DNA from: Hyphomicrobiales bacterium
GTDB taxonomy: Bacteria > Pseudomonadota > Alphaproteobacteria > Rhizobiales > Beijerinckiaceae
Direction: 5' to 3'
Assembly: GCA_025358745.1 (NCBI GenBank)
Contig: JANYIH010000136.1
Coordinates: 1-35,145 of the forward strand
DNA length: 35,145 nucleotides
Positions 23,796-31,463 of the stretch are shown here, one piece after another. The notes under the pieces are model-generated. The model searched no databases and was not told the DNA's origin. It saw only the letters and a program-made list of their open reading frames with translations. A program made the position numbers and the translations under genes. Position 1 is the first letter of the stretch. Each line of letters opens with the position of its first letter.

Positions 23796-24530
23796 ATGCG
23801 TTTCGCCAAATCCCTCCTTCTCGCCGCCGCGTTTGGCGTCGTCTGCGCGCCCGTGCAGGCGATCGTCGGCCCTAGCCAGGACGGCGATGCCTACACCGAC
23901 CGGATCGTCATGGTGCTGGCGCGCCAGGGCCAGCGGCAGAGCGTGTGCAGCGGGGTCGCCCTTTCGCCGCGCCTCGTGCTGACCGCCGCCCATTGTCTGG
24001 CCGGCGCGGGCGAGACCCTTGTCGCCGTGCGGATAGGCGGCCAGACGGCGCCGGTCGCGGTGGCCCGAGTCGCCCGCCATCCCGGCTACGATCCCGCCGC
24101 GGCCCGCGCGCGCCGCGTCTCGATCGACCTCGGGCTGGTTGAGACCGCAAAGCCGCTGCCCGGCGGCTTCCGATTCGCTGAGATCGCCGAGAGCGCTCCC
24201 GCGGCGGGCGATCCCGTCACGGTCGCGGGCTTCGGCCTGACCCGCGAGGGCGGGCCGGCGAGTGACGGCAACGCGCGCACGGCCGGGCTGGCCGTCGCCG
24301 ATCCGCTGTCCCATGTGACGCTTTGGGCCAGGGACCCGCAGGGCGCGGGTCTGGGCGCCTGTCACGGCGATTCCGGCGGGCCGATCTATGGCGCCGACGG
24401 ACGCCTGCTGGCGGTCGTCGCCTGGACCAATGGCGCCAAGGGGCGCGGCTGCGGCGTCATCACGCAAGGTCCGCTGGTCGCGCCGGCGCTCGGCTGGATC
24501 GAGGCGACGCGCGCGGCCTGGGGACGCTGA
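23796..24530 (+). CDS. Exported trypsin-like serine protease
   Basis: A 244-aa S1-family protease. A signal peptide (MRFAKSLLLAAAFGVVCAPV) is cleaved near QA-IVG, and IVGP at the mature end resembles the activation site of trypsins. The triad is complete: His in LTAAHCLAGAG, Asp in VSIDLGLVE, Ser in ACHGDSGGPIYG. Two cysteine pairs fit typical disulphides (C-SGVALSPRLVLTAAH-C). The S1 pocket residue six before Ser, in LGACHGDSGG, suggests an unusual rather than clear Arg/Lys specificity. Transcribed divergently from the PepSY/two-component operon with a shared 135-bp region, so it is likely regulated by that system. Confidence 0.92.
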   Translation: MRFAKSLLLAAAFGVVCAPVQAIVGPSQDGDAYTDRIVMVLARQGQRQSVCSGVALSPRLVLTAAHCLAGAGETLVAVRIGGQTAPVAVARVARHPGYDPAAARARRVSIDLGLVETAKPLPGGFRFAEIAESAPAAGDPVTVAGFGLTREGGPASDGNARTAGLAVADPLSHVTLWARDPQGAGLGACHGDSGGPIYGADGRLLAVVAWTNGAKGRGCGVITQGPLVAPALGWIEATRAAWGR

Positions 24531-24885
24531 GTCAGCGTGGCGAGAAAACAGTCAAGGCGCCTCGATTGAGGCAGAAGGGGCAGAATTTAGCCCCCTACGG
24601 GCCGCAGCGCGACCCTGCCCCTACGTCAATTTGTTGCAAATCGGCAACGTCACATTCCAATCAGACCATGCAAGGGCGGAAAAGGCGCAATTGCGGCGGC
24701 CGAGGGTCGATTGTGTCATGGATGCGTCATACACGAAACTTATCGCTTCTCGGGCAACTGCGAACCCTCGCCGCAAGGCTGAGGAAATCGGGGCGGCTCA
24801 GAGACAGGGTCGGTCGAGCCGATCCGCACGAAGCGACAGTTTGTTTGACGCGGCGCAAGCGCCGGCGGCATCACGGGGCGAGAAG
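24531..24885 (+). other. 355-bp non-coding region upstream of porin
   Basis: No convincing gene lies here. The porin frame stays open through the region, but the residues show no family pattern and a clear signal peptide begins only at 24886. It contains an inverted repeat (GTTGC 24633-24637 / GCAAC 24644-24648) and an 11-bp-spaced direct repeat at 24713-24730. It is probably a long regulated porin leader and promoter region, as is common for porins controlled by regulators or small RNAs. Confidence 0.55.
24713..24730 (+). promoter_or_regulatory. PHO-box-like direct repeat
   Basis: GTGTCAT at 24713-24719 and GCGTCAT at 24724-24730 repeat with an 11-bp period. The PhoB box consists of CTGTCAT repeats at 11 bp; the matches here are 6/7 and 5/7. 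It lies 156 bp before the porin start. Candidate only. Confidence 0.35.
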
Positions 24886-26400
24886 ATGAAATTGCTAAAG
24901 ACCATCCTACTTGCGAGCGGCGCCATGCTCGCCTTCGCGTCCGTCGCCGGCGCGGCCGATCTGCCGACCAGGAAGGGCGTGGCCCCGGCGCCTGAGAAGC
25001 CCAATTGCTATGCGACCTTTTGGTCCTGGATGGACTCCACGCCGAAGGATTGCCCGCTGAGCTACTGGGGCGTCACGTTCTACGGCACGATCGACATGGG
25101 CGTCGGCTACGCCAGCAACCGCTCCAAGTTCAACGGCGCCCGTCCCGAGGGCATACAGAACCTTGTGAGCCGGACCAGCCACGGCGCCGGCTTCCAGCTG
25201 GTTCCCGGCGGGCTGAGCCAGTCCAACGTCGGCATCAAGTGGAAAGAGCAGATCGTGCCGGATTGGTACTTCATCGGCGACGTCAACGCCGGCTTCGATC
25301 CCTATTCGCTCCAATACGCCAATGGCCCCCGCTCGCTGGCGGAAAACAACACGACGCCGCAATTCCTGCAAAGCTCCAACGGCGACTCGAGCCGTGCTTA
25401 CGGCCCGATCAATACGCGCGCCTACGCAGGACTTCAGAACAAGACCTTCGGCACGCTGACCTATGGCCGCCAGTACGCTTTCGCCAACGACATCGATAAC
25501 CCGTACGACCCCTTCGGCGGCGCTTACGCCTTCTCGCTGATCGGCGCGTCCTCCTCGCTCGGCAGCGGCCTCGGCAACTCCGAAATGGGGCGTTACACCA
25601 ACTCGATCAAATACCTGTACGAGGATCACGGCGTCCGCGTCGGCGCGATGACGACGGTCGGCGGCTATTCCGCTGGCAATAACGCCCAGCTCGCCTACAA
25701 CTTCGACCTCGGTTTCGACTACAACGGGTTCTCGTTCGACGGCGTTTACGAATACGGCAAGGACGTCGTCCAGTTGGGATTATGGGGCACGGCGACCGTG
25801 CCGCCGACGCCGAGGACGCTGAAGGCGACGATCTCCAACCAAAGCTCGTTCGAGCTGGTCGGCAAATACAAGTGGGACCGCTTCACGTTGTTCGGCGGTT
25901 ATAAGAACGAGCGGCTGTCTGACCCCAGCGACCTGCCGGGCGTGCCCACGATCGGCAATTTCAACGGCGGGTATCAGGCGGTGTACGGAACGGGCGCCAA
26001 CACCCAGGGCGGCCTTGGGCAGGGCGGCGCGTTCCCCTCGCCGAAGGTCACTCAGATCGGCTGGGTCGGCGGCAAGTTCGCGGCGCTTCCGAACCTCGAT
26101 CTGATCGGCGGCTACTACCACGTCTGGCAGAACAACTATTCCAAGATCGGCCAGGATTGCAGCGCCAATACAACTGTTGTCGATCCGGTGCGCGCCCCGC
26201 AATATGCTCCGCAGGGAGCGAAAAGCAGCAAATGCGCGGGCAGCCAGGACGCCATCTCCGGCGCGATCGACTGGAAGCCCTACAAGCGCCTCGACGTCTA
26301 TGCGGGCGTCATGTACTCGAAGGTGCACGGCGGTCTGGCCAACGGCTTCTTCGTCGACGACAATCTGGGCGTGTCCGGCGGCGTGCGCTTCGGCTTCTGA
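24886..26400 (+). CDS. Outer-membrane porin
   Basis: A 504-aa general-porin-type beta-barrel. The signal peptide is LLKTILLASGAMLAFASVAG, cleaved near AA-DLP. The mature protein begins DLPTRKGVAPAPEKPNCYAT, and strands such as YWGVTFYGTIDMGVGYASN, QSNVGIKWKEQIVPDWYFIG, AYAGLQNKTFGTLTYGRQYA and LGFDYNGFSFDGVYEYG follow. It ends GVSGGVRFGF with the terminal Phe needed for Bam insertion. The GTLTYGRQ motif is typical of Gram-negative porins. Two cysteines near the mature N-terminus and two in a late loop could form disulphides. ATG 24886 is preceded by GGGGCGAGA. The gene stands alone with a long upstream region and a strong terminator, as expected for a highly expressed protein. Confidence 0.92.
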   Translation: MKLLKTILLASGAMLAFASVAGAADLPTRKGVAPAPEKPNCYATFWSWMDSTPKDCPLSYWGVTFYGTIDMGVGYASNRSKFNGARPEGIQNLVSRTSHGAGFQLVPGGLSQSNVGIKWKEQIVPDWYFIGDVNAGFDPYSLQYANGPRSLAENNTTPQFLQSSNGDSSRAYGPINTRAYAGLQNKTFGTLTYGRQYAFANDIDNPYDPFGGAYAFSLIGASSSLGSGLGNSEMGRYTNSIKYLYEDHGVRVGAMTTVGGYSAGNNAQLAYNFDLGFDYNGFSFDGVYEYGKDVVQLGLWGTATVPPTPRTLKATISNQSSFELVGKYKWDRFTLFGGYKNERLSDPSDLPGVPTIGNFNGGYQAVYGTGANTQGGLGQGGAFPSPKVTQIGWVGGKFAALPNLDLIGGYYHVWQNNYSKIGQDCSANTTVVDPVRAPQYAPQGAKSSKCAGSQDAISGAIDWKPYKRLDVYAGVMYSKVHGGLANGFFVDDNLGVSGGVRFGF

Positions 26401-26424
26401 GCTTCGAAGCTTTGTGCAAACAAG

Positions 26425-26448
26425 CCCCGGGCCTCGGTCCGGGGTTTT
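26425..26448 (+). terminator. Intrinsic terminator of the porin gene
   Basis: CCCCGGGC-CTCG-GTCCGGGG forms an 8-bp stem (one G-T pair) with a tetraloop, followed by TTTT. It lies 25 bases after the porin stop and between convergent genes. Confidence 0.85.
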
Positions 26449-26458
26449 GCGTTGCGGC

Positions 26459-26938
26459 TCAGGCTTTCTTCGCGCGCGGCGGCTTGTTGGGCCATTTGAC
26501 GATGCGCTCCAGCCAGCGCTCCGTATCGAGATCGCTTTCGCTGGCGAAGACCCGCCCCCGCACGGAGACGCCGGCCTCCACGACACTCTCCGCCCGCCCC
26601 GAGACGAGCGGATGCCACCACGCCAGTCCCTTGCCCTCGCTGATGCGGCGATAGGCGCAGGTGACTGGCAGCCACGACAATTCCTTTACCGCCTTGGGCG
26701 TCAGCTTGACGCAGTCGAACACTTTCTCCTGCCGGTTGGGATAGTCGCGGCAACGGCACGAGCGTCCGTCGAGCAGCTTACAGCCGACGTCGGTGTAATG
26801 AACCGCGCCGGTGTCCTCGTCCTCCAGTTTGACGAGGCAGCAGCGGGCGCAGCCATCGCACAGGCTCTCCCATTCCGCCTCCGACATTTCGTCGAGCGTC
26901 TTTGTGCGCCAGAACGGCGCCGCATCGGGATTGTCCAA
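26459..26938 (-). CDS. YcgN-like cysteine-cluster protein (UPF0260)
   Basis: A 159-aa protein of the YcgN/UPF0260 type with a putative metal- or Fe-S-binding cysteine cluster: [19 protein letters not shown], then [26 protein letters not shown] and VTCAYR. It starts [20 protein letters not shown] as in other family members. TTG 26938 is chosen because AGGAG lies 8 bases upstream. No signal peptide; cytoplasmic. It lies 41 bases downstream of the patatin gene on the same strand and probably belongs to its transcript. Function of the family is unknown. Confidence 0.88.
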   Translation of the reverse strand: MDNPDAAPFWRTKTLDEMSEAEWESLCDGCARCCLVKLEDEDTGAVHYTDVGCKLLDGRSCRCRDYPNRQEKVFDCVKLTPKAVKELSWLPVTCAYRRISEGKGLAWWHPLVSGRAESVVEAGVSVRGRVFASESDLDTERWLERIVKWPNKPPRAKKA

Positions 26939-26979
26939 GCCGGAGACTCCTGTCCGCTTCACGCCTAGCGGATCGCGGC

Positions 26980-27933
26980 CTACTCCGCCAGCACGCCCGA
27001 CAATTGCTCCATCAACTCGGGCTTGGCCTTGCGGACGGCGGCGCGGCCGAGTTCCATCAACTCGGCGGCGCGGTGAAACTCGAACAAGCCGATCGATTTC
27101 GCCTTCATCGTGATCATGTGGTCGGGCGGATCGCCCGCCAGCCGCGAGCGCATGATGCGGTCCTGCGTGATGTTGAACGTGTCGACCATCACGGAGGCGA
27201 CGCCCGGCGCGCCGGGAGCCTGCGGCGCGCCGCGCCGCAGCCACCACAATTTTCCCGACGGCTGTTCCGGCGCCGGCTCCGGCTCGTCCTCTTCCGCGCT
27301 CTCGTGAATGATCGCGCCGTTCGGGATGTCTCCGACGATGGAGAGCGCCAGCACCCAGTCGGCGCCGAAGGCGCGCGCCACATTCACCGGCACCGGATTG
27401 ATGATCGCCCCGTCGAACAACCAGCGCCCGCCGATCCGCACCGGCTCGAAAATGCCGGGCAGCGCGTAGGAGGCGCGCATCGCATCGACGATCATGCCGC
27501 TCTTCAACCAGACCTCGTGGCCGGTGCGCATCTCGGTCGCAACGGCGACGAAGCGGGTCGGCAGGTTTTCGATCCGCTGCTGGCCCAGCGCGGATTCGAG
27601 CCGCGCGCGCAGTTTGTCGCCGCCCATCAGCCCGCCGCCGCGAAACGACACGTCGATCAGATTGAATACGCTGCGCTTGGTCAACCCGAGCGCGAAATCC
27701 TCCAATGCGTCGAGCCGACCCGCCGCATAGCAGCCCCCGACCACCGCGCCAATCGAAGCGCCGACCACGACATCGGGCGTCACGCCCATCTCGATCAGTT
27801 CGCGCAGCGCGCCGATATGCGCCCAACCGCGCGCCACCCCGGCGCCAAGCGCGACGCCAATGCGCGGGCGGCCGCGACGCGTCCCTCCCGACACCTGCTC
27901 CGTCGAACCCTTTCGAAAAAACGTAAGCGACAT
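26980..27933 (-). CDS. Patatin-like phospholipase (RssA type)
   Basis: A 317-aa patatin-family lipid hydrolase. The oxyanion-hole loop is [12 protein letters not shown], the nucleophile Ser lies in [12 protein letters not shown] (GxSxG) and the catalytic Asp in [12 protein letters not shown] (DGA), so the Ser-Asp dyad is complete. The C-terminal part after residue ~215 has an acidic/Pro-rich insert ([15 protein letters not shown]) and then a helical tail. Similar to E. coli RssA-type proteins; likely cytoplasmic or peripheral at the inner membrane, acting on phospholipid acyl chains. It follows hisI by 127 bases on the same strand and precedes the cysteine-cluster gene. Confidence 0.9.
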   Translation of the reverse strand: MSLTFFRKGSTEQVSGGTRRGRPRIGVALGAGVARGWAHIGALRELIEMGVTPDVVVGASIGAVVGGCYAAGRLDALEDFALGLTKRSVFNLIDVSFRGGGLMGGDKLRARLESALGQQRIENLPTRFVAVATEMRTGHEVWLKSGMIVDAMRASYALPGIFEPVRIGGRWLFDGAIINPVPVNVARAFGADWVLALSIVGDIPNGAIIHESAEEDEPEPAPEQPSGKLWWLRRGAPQAPGAPGVASVMVDTFNITQDRIMRSRLAGDPPDHMITMKAKSIGLFEFHRAAELMELGRAAVRKAKPELMEQLSGVLAE

Positions 27934-28045
27934 GGCGAACTCGTCCTGAGCATAGCGCCGGCCGACATTGCCGAAGCCGTCAGGTTTTCATGAGGACATA
28001 AACGAACTGTTTATAGCAACGGTTCCCCGCCGCCTGACGCTTTGG

Positions 28046-28062
28046 AAGGCAAAGATTGCCTT
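28046..28062. other. Hairpin overlapping the hisI stop codon
   Basis: AAGGCAA and TTGCCTT form a perfect 7-bp stem with a 3-base loop at the end of hisI. No T-run follows on the minus strand, so it is not a clear terminator; it might be an RNA 3'-end or processing structure between hisI and the patatin gene. Confidence 0.35.
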
Positions 28063-28450
28063 ACGGTACGAGGATCGCCTGGCCCTCGGCAAGCCGCACG
28101 CTGCGGTAGAAGCACGAGCGCCGCCCGGTGTGACAGGCGCCGCCGTCGCCGCCGACCTCGACCCGCGCCAGCAGCGCGTCCTGGTCGCAATCGACCTTCA
28201 ACTCCACCAGCTTTTGCGATTGCCCTGAAGTGTCGCCCTTGCGCCACAGCGCCCGGCGAGAGCGCGACCAGTAATGGACTATCCCCGTCTCCAGCGTCTT
28301 TTGCAGCGCCTCCGCGTTCATATGCGCCAGCATCAGCACGGCGCCATCGTGGGCGTCCACGGTCACGCAGGTCAGCAGGCCATCGGCGCCGAAGCGCGGC
28401 GCGAATTCCGCGCCGTTCTCGATATCCTCGGCCCGGTCGCGCCAGAGCAT
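28061..28450 (-). CDS. hisI: Phosphoribosyl-AMP cyclohydrolase
   Basis: A 129-aa HisI that opens the purine ring of phosphoribosyl-AMP in the third step of histidine synthesis. Family motifs: [65 protein letters not shown] and [11 protein letters not shown]; the cysteines and Asp residues that bind Zn and Mg are present. No HisE domain is fused, so phosphoribosyl-ATP pyrophosphohydrolase must be encoded elsewhere. Start ATG 28450 overlaps the folE stop by one base, indicating coupling. Confidence 0.95.
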   Translation of the reverse strand: MLWRDRAEDIENGAEFAPRFGADGLLTCVTVDAHDGAVLMLAHMNAEALQKTLETGIVHYWSRSRRALWRKGDTSGQSQKLVELKVDCDQDALLARVEVGGDGGACHTGRRSCFYRSVRLAEGQAILVP

Positions 28451-29064
28451 CAGCGGGCGGAGCGAGCTAAGTCGAAGAACCGGCGCTGCTCCTCGCGGTC
28501 GGTCTGGAACACGCCGGTGAACTGGTTGGTGACGGTCGAGGCGCCCGCCTTCTTCACGCCGCGCATCGACATGCAGGTGTGCTCGGCCTCGATCATCACC
28601 GCGAGGCCACGCGGGTTGAGGCCGCGCTCGATCGCATCCACGATCTGCGCCGTCATCGCCTCCTGAGTCTGCAAGCGGCGCGCGAACATCTCGACCACGC
28701 GGGCGAGCTTCGATAGCCCCACCGCGCCGCCTCTGGGGTAATAGCCGATATGCGCCTTGCCAAAGAACGGCGCGATATGGTGCTCGCAATGCGACACGAA
28801 CGGAATGTCGCGCACCACGACCATGTCGGAATAGCCCTCGACCTCATCGAACACGCGCGACAGCGCCGCGTCAGGATCGCCCTTGTAGCCGCCGAACAGT
28901 TCGTCGTAGGACTCGACGACGCGGCGCGGCGTGTCGACCAGCCCCTCGCGCGCGGGATCGTCGCCGGCCCAGGCCAGCAGCGTGCGGACCGCCGCTTCCG
29001 CCTCCTGGCGGGTCGGGCGCACCGGGCCGGCGCTCGCCTTGGCGAATTTGACGACGTCGTCCAA
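28450..29064 (-). CDS. folE: GTP cyclohydrolase I
   Basis: A 204-aa type I GTP cyclohydrolase that makes dihydroneopterin triphosphate for folate. Zn ligands are visible in [12 protein letters not shown] and [13 protein letters not shown]. Other signatures are [57 protein letters not shown] and TNQFTGVF. Two starts compete: GTG 29073 overlaps the ribosome site, while TTG 29064 lies 8 bases after GGAG, so TTG is chosen. It is the first gene of a minus-strand folE-hisI unit and is divergent from the IscU-like gene. Confidence 0.95.
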   Translation of the reverse strand: MDDVVKFAKASAGPVRPTRQEAEAAVRTLLAWAGDDPAREGLVDTPRRVVESYDELFGGYKGDPDAALSRVFDEVEGYSDMVVVRDIPFVSHCEHHIAPFFGKAHIGYYPRGGAVGLSKLARVVEMFARRLQTQEAMTAQIVDAIERGLNPRGLAVMIEAEHTCMSMRGVKKAGASTVTNQFTGVFQTDREEQRRFFDLARSAR

Positions 29065-29166
29065 GTTTAGCACTCCTACTGCGGCGGGACGCCTCTACAC
29101 CGTCGGCGGCGCGACCTATATAAGCGATACGCCCTCCGGCGCCATAGGATGCAACCCAGGCCCGTC

Positions 29167-29616
29167 ATGTTGAGCGACATCTATAACCGCCGCGTTCTGG
29201 AATTGGCCGCCGATATTCCCCGGCAGGGGCGGCTCGACCAGCCGCAGGCGAGCGCGAAAGCCCATTCCAAATTATGCGGCTCCACGGTGACGGTCGACCT
29301 TAATCTAACCAACGGAAAAGTGAGCGATTTCGCCCATGACGTGCGCGCCTGCGCGCTCGGCCAGGCCTCGTCGTCGCTGATGGCGCGCCATGTCATCGGC
29401 GCCACTCCAGAGGAATTGCGGGCTTTGCGCGAGACGATGGTCGCGATGTTGAAGGCGGGCGGGCCGCCGCCGCGCGGCAAATGGGCCGATTTCGCCGTGT
29501 TGGAGCCGGTGCGCGACTATAAGCCGCGCCACGCCTCCACCCTGCTGACCTTCGACGCCGTAGCGGACGCGCTCGGCCAGATCGAGCGAGCGACAGCCGG
29601 GGCGCCGGCGGCGTGA
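29167..29616 (+). CDS. IscU/NifU-N-like Fe-S scaffold family protein
   Basis: A 149-aa protein of the IscU/SufU scaffold fold. It has Cys37 in HSKLCGSTVTVDLN and Cys62 in HDVRACALGQASSSLMARH, two of the three cluster-ligand cysteines of IscU. The third, expected in a motif near the C-terminus, is missing: the matching stretch is YKPRHASTLLTFDAV. It may hold a cluster with another ligand or have lost scaffold function. Start ATG 29167 is chosen because it aligns with the usual MLSDIYN beginning; ATG 29149 is also in frame. It overlaps yidD by 4 bases and is divergent from folE, an arrangement common in rhizobial relatives. Confidence 0.85.
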   Translation: MLSDIYNRRVLELAADIPRQGRLDQPQASAKAHSKLCGSTVTVDLNLTNGKVSDFAHDVRACALGQASSSLMARHVIGATPEELRALRETMVAMLKAGGPPPRGKWADFAVLEPVRDYKPRHASTLLTFDAVADALGQIERATAGAPAA

Positions 29617-29909
29617 GTCCGCCCGCACGAGCCGCCGCGCGGGCGGCGATCCGCGCCTATCAGCTGACGTTTTCCGGCCTGCTTGGCCGGCAATGCCGCT
29701 ATCTGCCCACCTGCTCTGCCTATATGGACGAGGCGATCGCGCGCCATGGCGTCTGGGCCGGGGCCTGGATGGGGACGGCGCGGATCTGTCGCTGCCATCC
29801 CCTGGGCGGCGCCGGCTACGATCCGCCGCCGCGCACGGCGCCCCCCGCCGCCTCGTGGGCGACGCCTTGGCGTTACGGCGCCTGGCGAACGCCGAAAGCC
29901 TGCGGGTAG
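29613..29909 (+). CDS. yidD: Membrane protein insertion factor YidD
   Basis: A 98-aa YidD-family protein that assists YidC in inner-membrane protein insertion. The conserved core is AIRAYQLTFSGLLGRQCRYL, PTCSAYMDEAIARHGVWAGA and RICRCHPLGGAGYDPPP, with the three conserved cysteine positions. Start GTG 29613 overlaps the previous stop in GTGA, so the two genes are coupled. A Pro-rich C-terminus follows the core. Usually yidD lies near the dnaA/rpmH/yidC cluster; placement after an IscU-like gene is the alphaproteobacterial variant. Confidence 0.95.
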   Translation: MSPPARAAARAAIRAYQLTFSGLLGRQCRYLPTCSAYMDEAIARHGVWAGAWMGTARICRCHPLGGAGYDPPPRTAPPAASWATPWRYGAWRTPKACG

Positions 29910-29936
29910 AGGTTGCATTTGCGCCTTCATCGCTCG

Positions 29937-29944
29937 TTAACCAT
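29937..29944 (+). promoter_or_regulatory. TTAACCAT (CtrA half-site-like motif)
   Basis: An exact TTAACCAT, which matches the known CtrA half-site of alphaproteobacteria. It lies 46 bp before the first SGNH gene and just after yidD. A second TTAA appears only inside the downstream gene, not at the canonical 7-base spacing. Candidate only. Confidence 0.3.
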
Positions 29945-29958
29945 AAGCTGCTTTCGTC

Positions 29959-29979
29959 CGCCTGTTCAGGCGCTTTTTT
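29959..29979 (+). terminator. Terminator/attenuator between yidD and SGNH operon
   Basis: CGCCT-GTTC-AGGCG followed by C and six T residues: a standard intrinsic terminator. It ends only 11 bases before the ATG of the next gene, so any promoter for that gene must lie upstream of it unless transcripts start inside the short gap. Confidence 0.7.
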
Positions 29980-29990
29980 GCGGGAACCGC

Positions 29991-30671
29991 ATGTCGATCC
30001 GAACCTTAATGCTAAGCGCCTCGCTTCTGATCCTCCCCCTCTCGACGGCGAGCGCCGAATCCGGCCGCGTGATCGGCGATTCGATCGGCGTCGGCGTCTC
30101 CTGGGCGGCCAAGATCCCCTCCACCGCCAAGAACAGCGTCGCCATCTACAGCGGCGGGATCATGGAGCAGCTTCGCCAGGCCAAAAAGGGCGAGACGGTG
30201 TTCCTGAGCCTGGGCACCAACGACGCAGTCGGGGGCGCGCTCGACGTGAAGGCGAAAGTCGCCGCCATCGTTGCGGAAGCCGACAAGCTCGGCGTCAAGC
30301 TGGTGTGGATCGGCCCGCCCTGCGTGCGCAAGGATTGGGAGAAATACGCCAAGCAGCTCGACGCCATTCTGGCCGCCGAACTCGAAGGCAAGGCGACCTA
30401 TGTCAGCACGCAAGGCGCGGAATTCTGCGACGCGCGCGTGCACGCCGCGGAGGGTGTTCACTTTACTATGGCGGGCTATACCCGCATGTGGCAGAAAGCC
30501 GCGGCGGCCGCAGACTTCTCGACGGTCGTCGCCTCGGCGGAGCCGGGCCCTGCAGAGGCGTCCGAGCCGAGCCGCAAGTCGAAGCGCCGCCATGCCCATC
30601 GCGGGCATAGGCGGCGTCATCATCGGCAGGAAGCCAGGGTAGAGACGCCGAGCGAGGCCGCGCCGCAATGA
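29991..30671 (+). CDS. Exported SGNH hydrolase with basic His-rich tail
   Basis: A 226-aa periplasmic SGNH/GDSL-fold protein. A signal peptide (MLSASLLILPLSTASA) is followed at once by the nucleophile block RVIGDSIGVGVSW (Ser31). The Asn block is FLSLGTNDAVGG and the His block is AAEGVHFTMAGYTRMW; the Asp expected two to three before His is Glu or Ala here, so the catalytic dyad is partly altered. The C-terminal 40 residues are very basic and His-rich (SKRRHAHRGHRRRHHRQE), possibly binding metal or an anionic polymer. It is the first gene of the SGNH-MBOAT operon and overlaps the next by 4 bases. Confidence 0.85.
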   Translation: MSIRTLMLSASLLILPLSTASAESGRVIGDSIGVGVSWAAKIPSTAKNSVAIYSGGIMEQLRQAKKGETVFLSLGTNDAVGGALDVKAKVAAIVAEADKLGVKLVWIGPPCVRKDWEKYAKQLDAILAAELEGKATYVSTQGAEFCDARVHAAEGVHFTMAGYTRMWQKAAAAADFSTVVASAEPGPAEASEPSRKSKRRHAHRGHRRRHHRQEARVETPSEAAPQ

Positions 30672-31459
30672 TCGGGTTGCCCCTGACTTCTCCCAAGCGC
30701 TGGCTCGCCGCCGCCTGCCTCAGCTTGGCCGCGCTCGCCGCCATTCCCGCGCGGGCCGACGCGCCGGCCAAGCTCAATATCGCCTTTGTCGGCGATTCCA
30801 TGGCCGACGGGCTGTGGGGTGCGATGTTCCGCCGCCTTGGAAAAGACAAATGCCTGGCGGAGAAAGTGAAGTTGATCCGAAAGGCCAAGAACGGAACGGG
30901 GCTTACGCGTCTTGACCAGTTCAACTGGGTGGACGAAATCGGCAAGATCGTGGAGGCGGACCATCCTGATCTGTTCGTCGGCTCGTTCGGCATCAACGAT
31001 CGGCAGGGAATCGTCGAGAAGGACAAGCGCGCCATCGCCTATCCTTCCCCGGCCTTCGATGCGCGCTATCAGACCCTCGTGGTCGATATCGTCCGCGCCG
31101 CCATGGCGGAAGGGGGTTCGATGCTGATCGTCGGCCTGCCGATCATGATGGAGGAGGACGCCAACGCCGACGCGCTGGCGAAGAATAAGATTTTCGAGGC
31201 CGCGATCAAGGAGTCCGGCTCCGACAAGGCCGGCTTCGCGCAGCCCTGGACCTCGGGGGCGACGCCGGAGGCCTACAAGCCCTATCTGCCCAACGCCCGC
31301 AACGCGATGGTGATGGTGCGCGCGCCCGACGGCATTCACTTCACCACCGTCGGTTATGACATGGTGATGGAATCGATCTACCCTTCCGTGCTCGCGAGCT
31401 TCAAGGCGCGCGGGCGCGATCTCGCGACGGAATGTCCGTCGCGAGTCGGGGTCAGGTGA
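30668..31459 (+). CDS. Exported SGNH/GDSL-fold esterase or acyltransferase
   Basis: A 263-aa SGNH protein with signal peptide (RWLAAACLSLAALAAIPARA). Blocks: NIAFVGDSMADGLWG (Ser44), LFVGSFGINDRQGI (Asn block) and APDGIHFTTVGYDMV (Asp221-x-x-His224), so the catalytic set is complete. It resembles DUF459-type periplasmic proteins. Likely role is acetyl transfer or removal on an exported polymer, working with the MBOAT gene downstream. The ATG overlaps the stop of the first SGNH gene (ATGA) and the next gene starts 4 bases after its stop. Confidence 0.87.
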   Translation: MIGLPLTSPKRWLAAACLSLAALAAIPARADAPAKLNIAFVGDSMADGLWGAMFRRLGKDKCLAEKVKLIRKAKNGTGLTRLDQFNWVDEIGKIVEADHPDLFVGSFGINDRQGIVEKDKRAIAYPSPAFDARYQTLVVDIVRAAMAEGGSMLIVGLPIMMEEDANADALAKNKIFEAAIKESGSDKAGFAQPWTSGATPEAYKPYLPNARNAMVMVRAPDGIHFTTVGYDMVMESIYPSVLASFKARGRDLATECPSRVGVR

Positions 31460-31463
31460 CGCG

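Noticed and set aside
24388-24885. Open reading frame extending upstream in the porin frame
   Set aside because: It overlaps the protease gene and lacks porin-like sequence; a clean signal peptide starts at 24886.
29064-29073. GTG 29073 as the folE start
   Set aside because: It overlaps the GGAG ribosome site; TTG 29064 has correct spacing of 8 bases.
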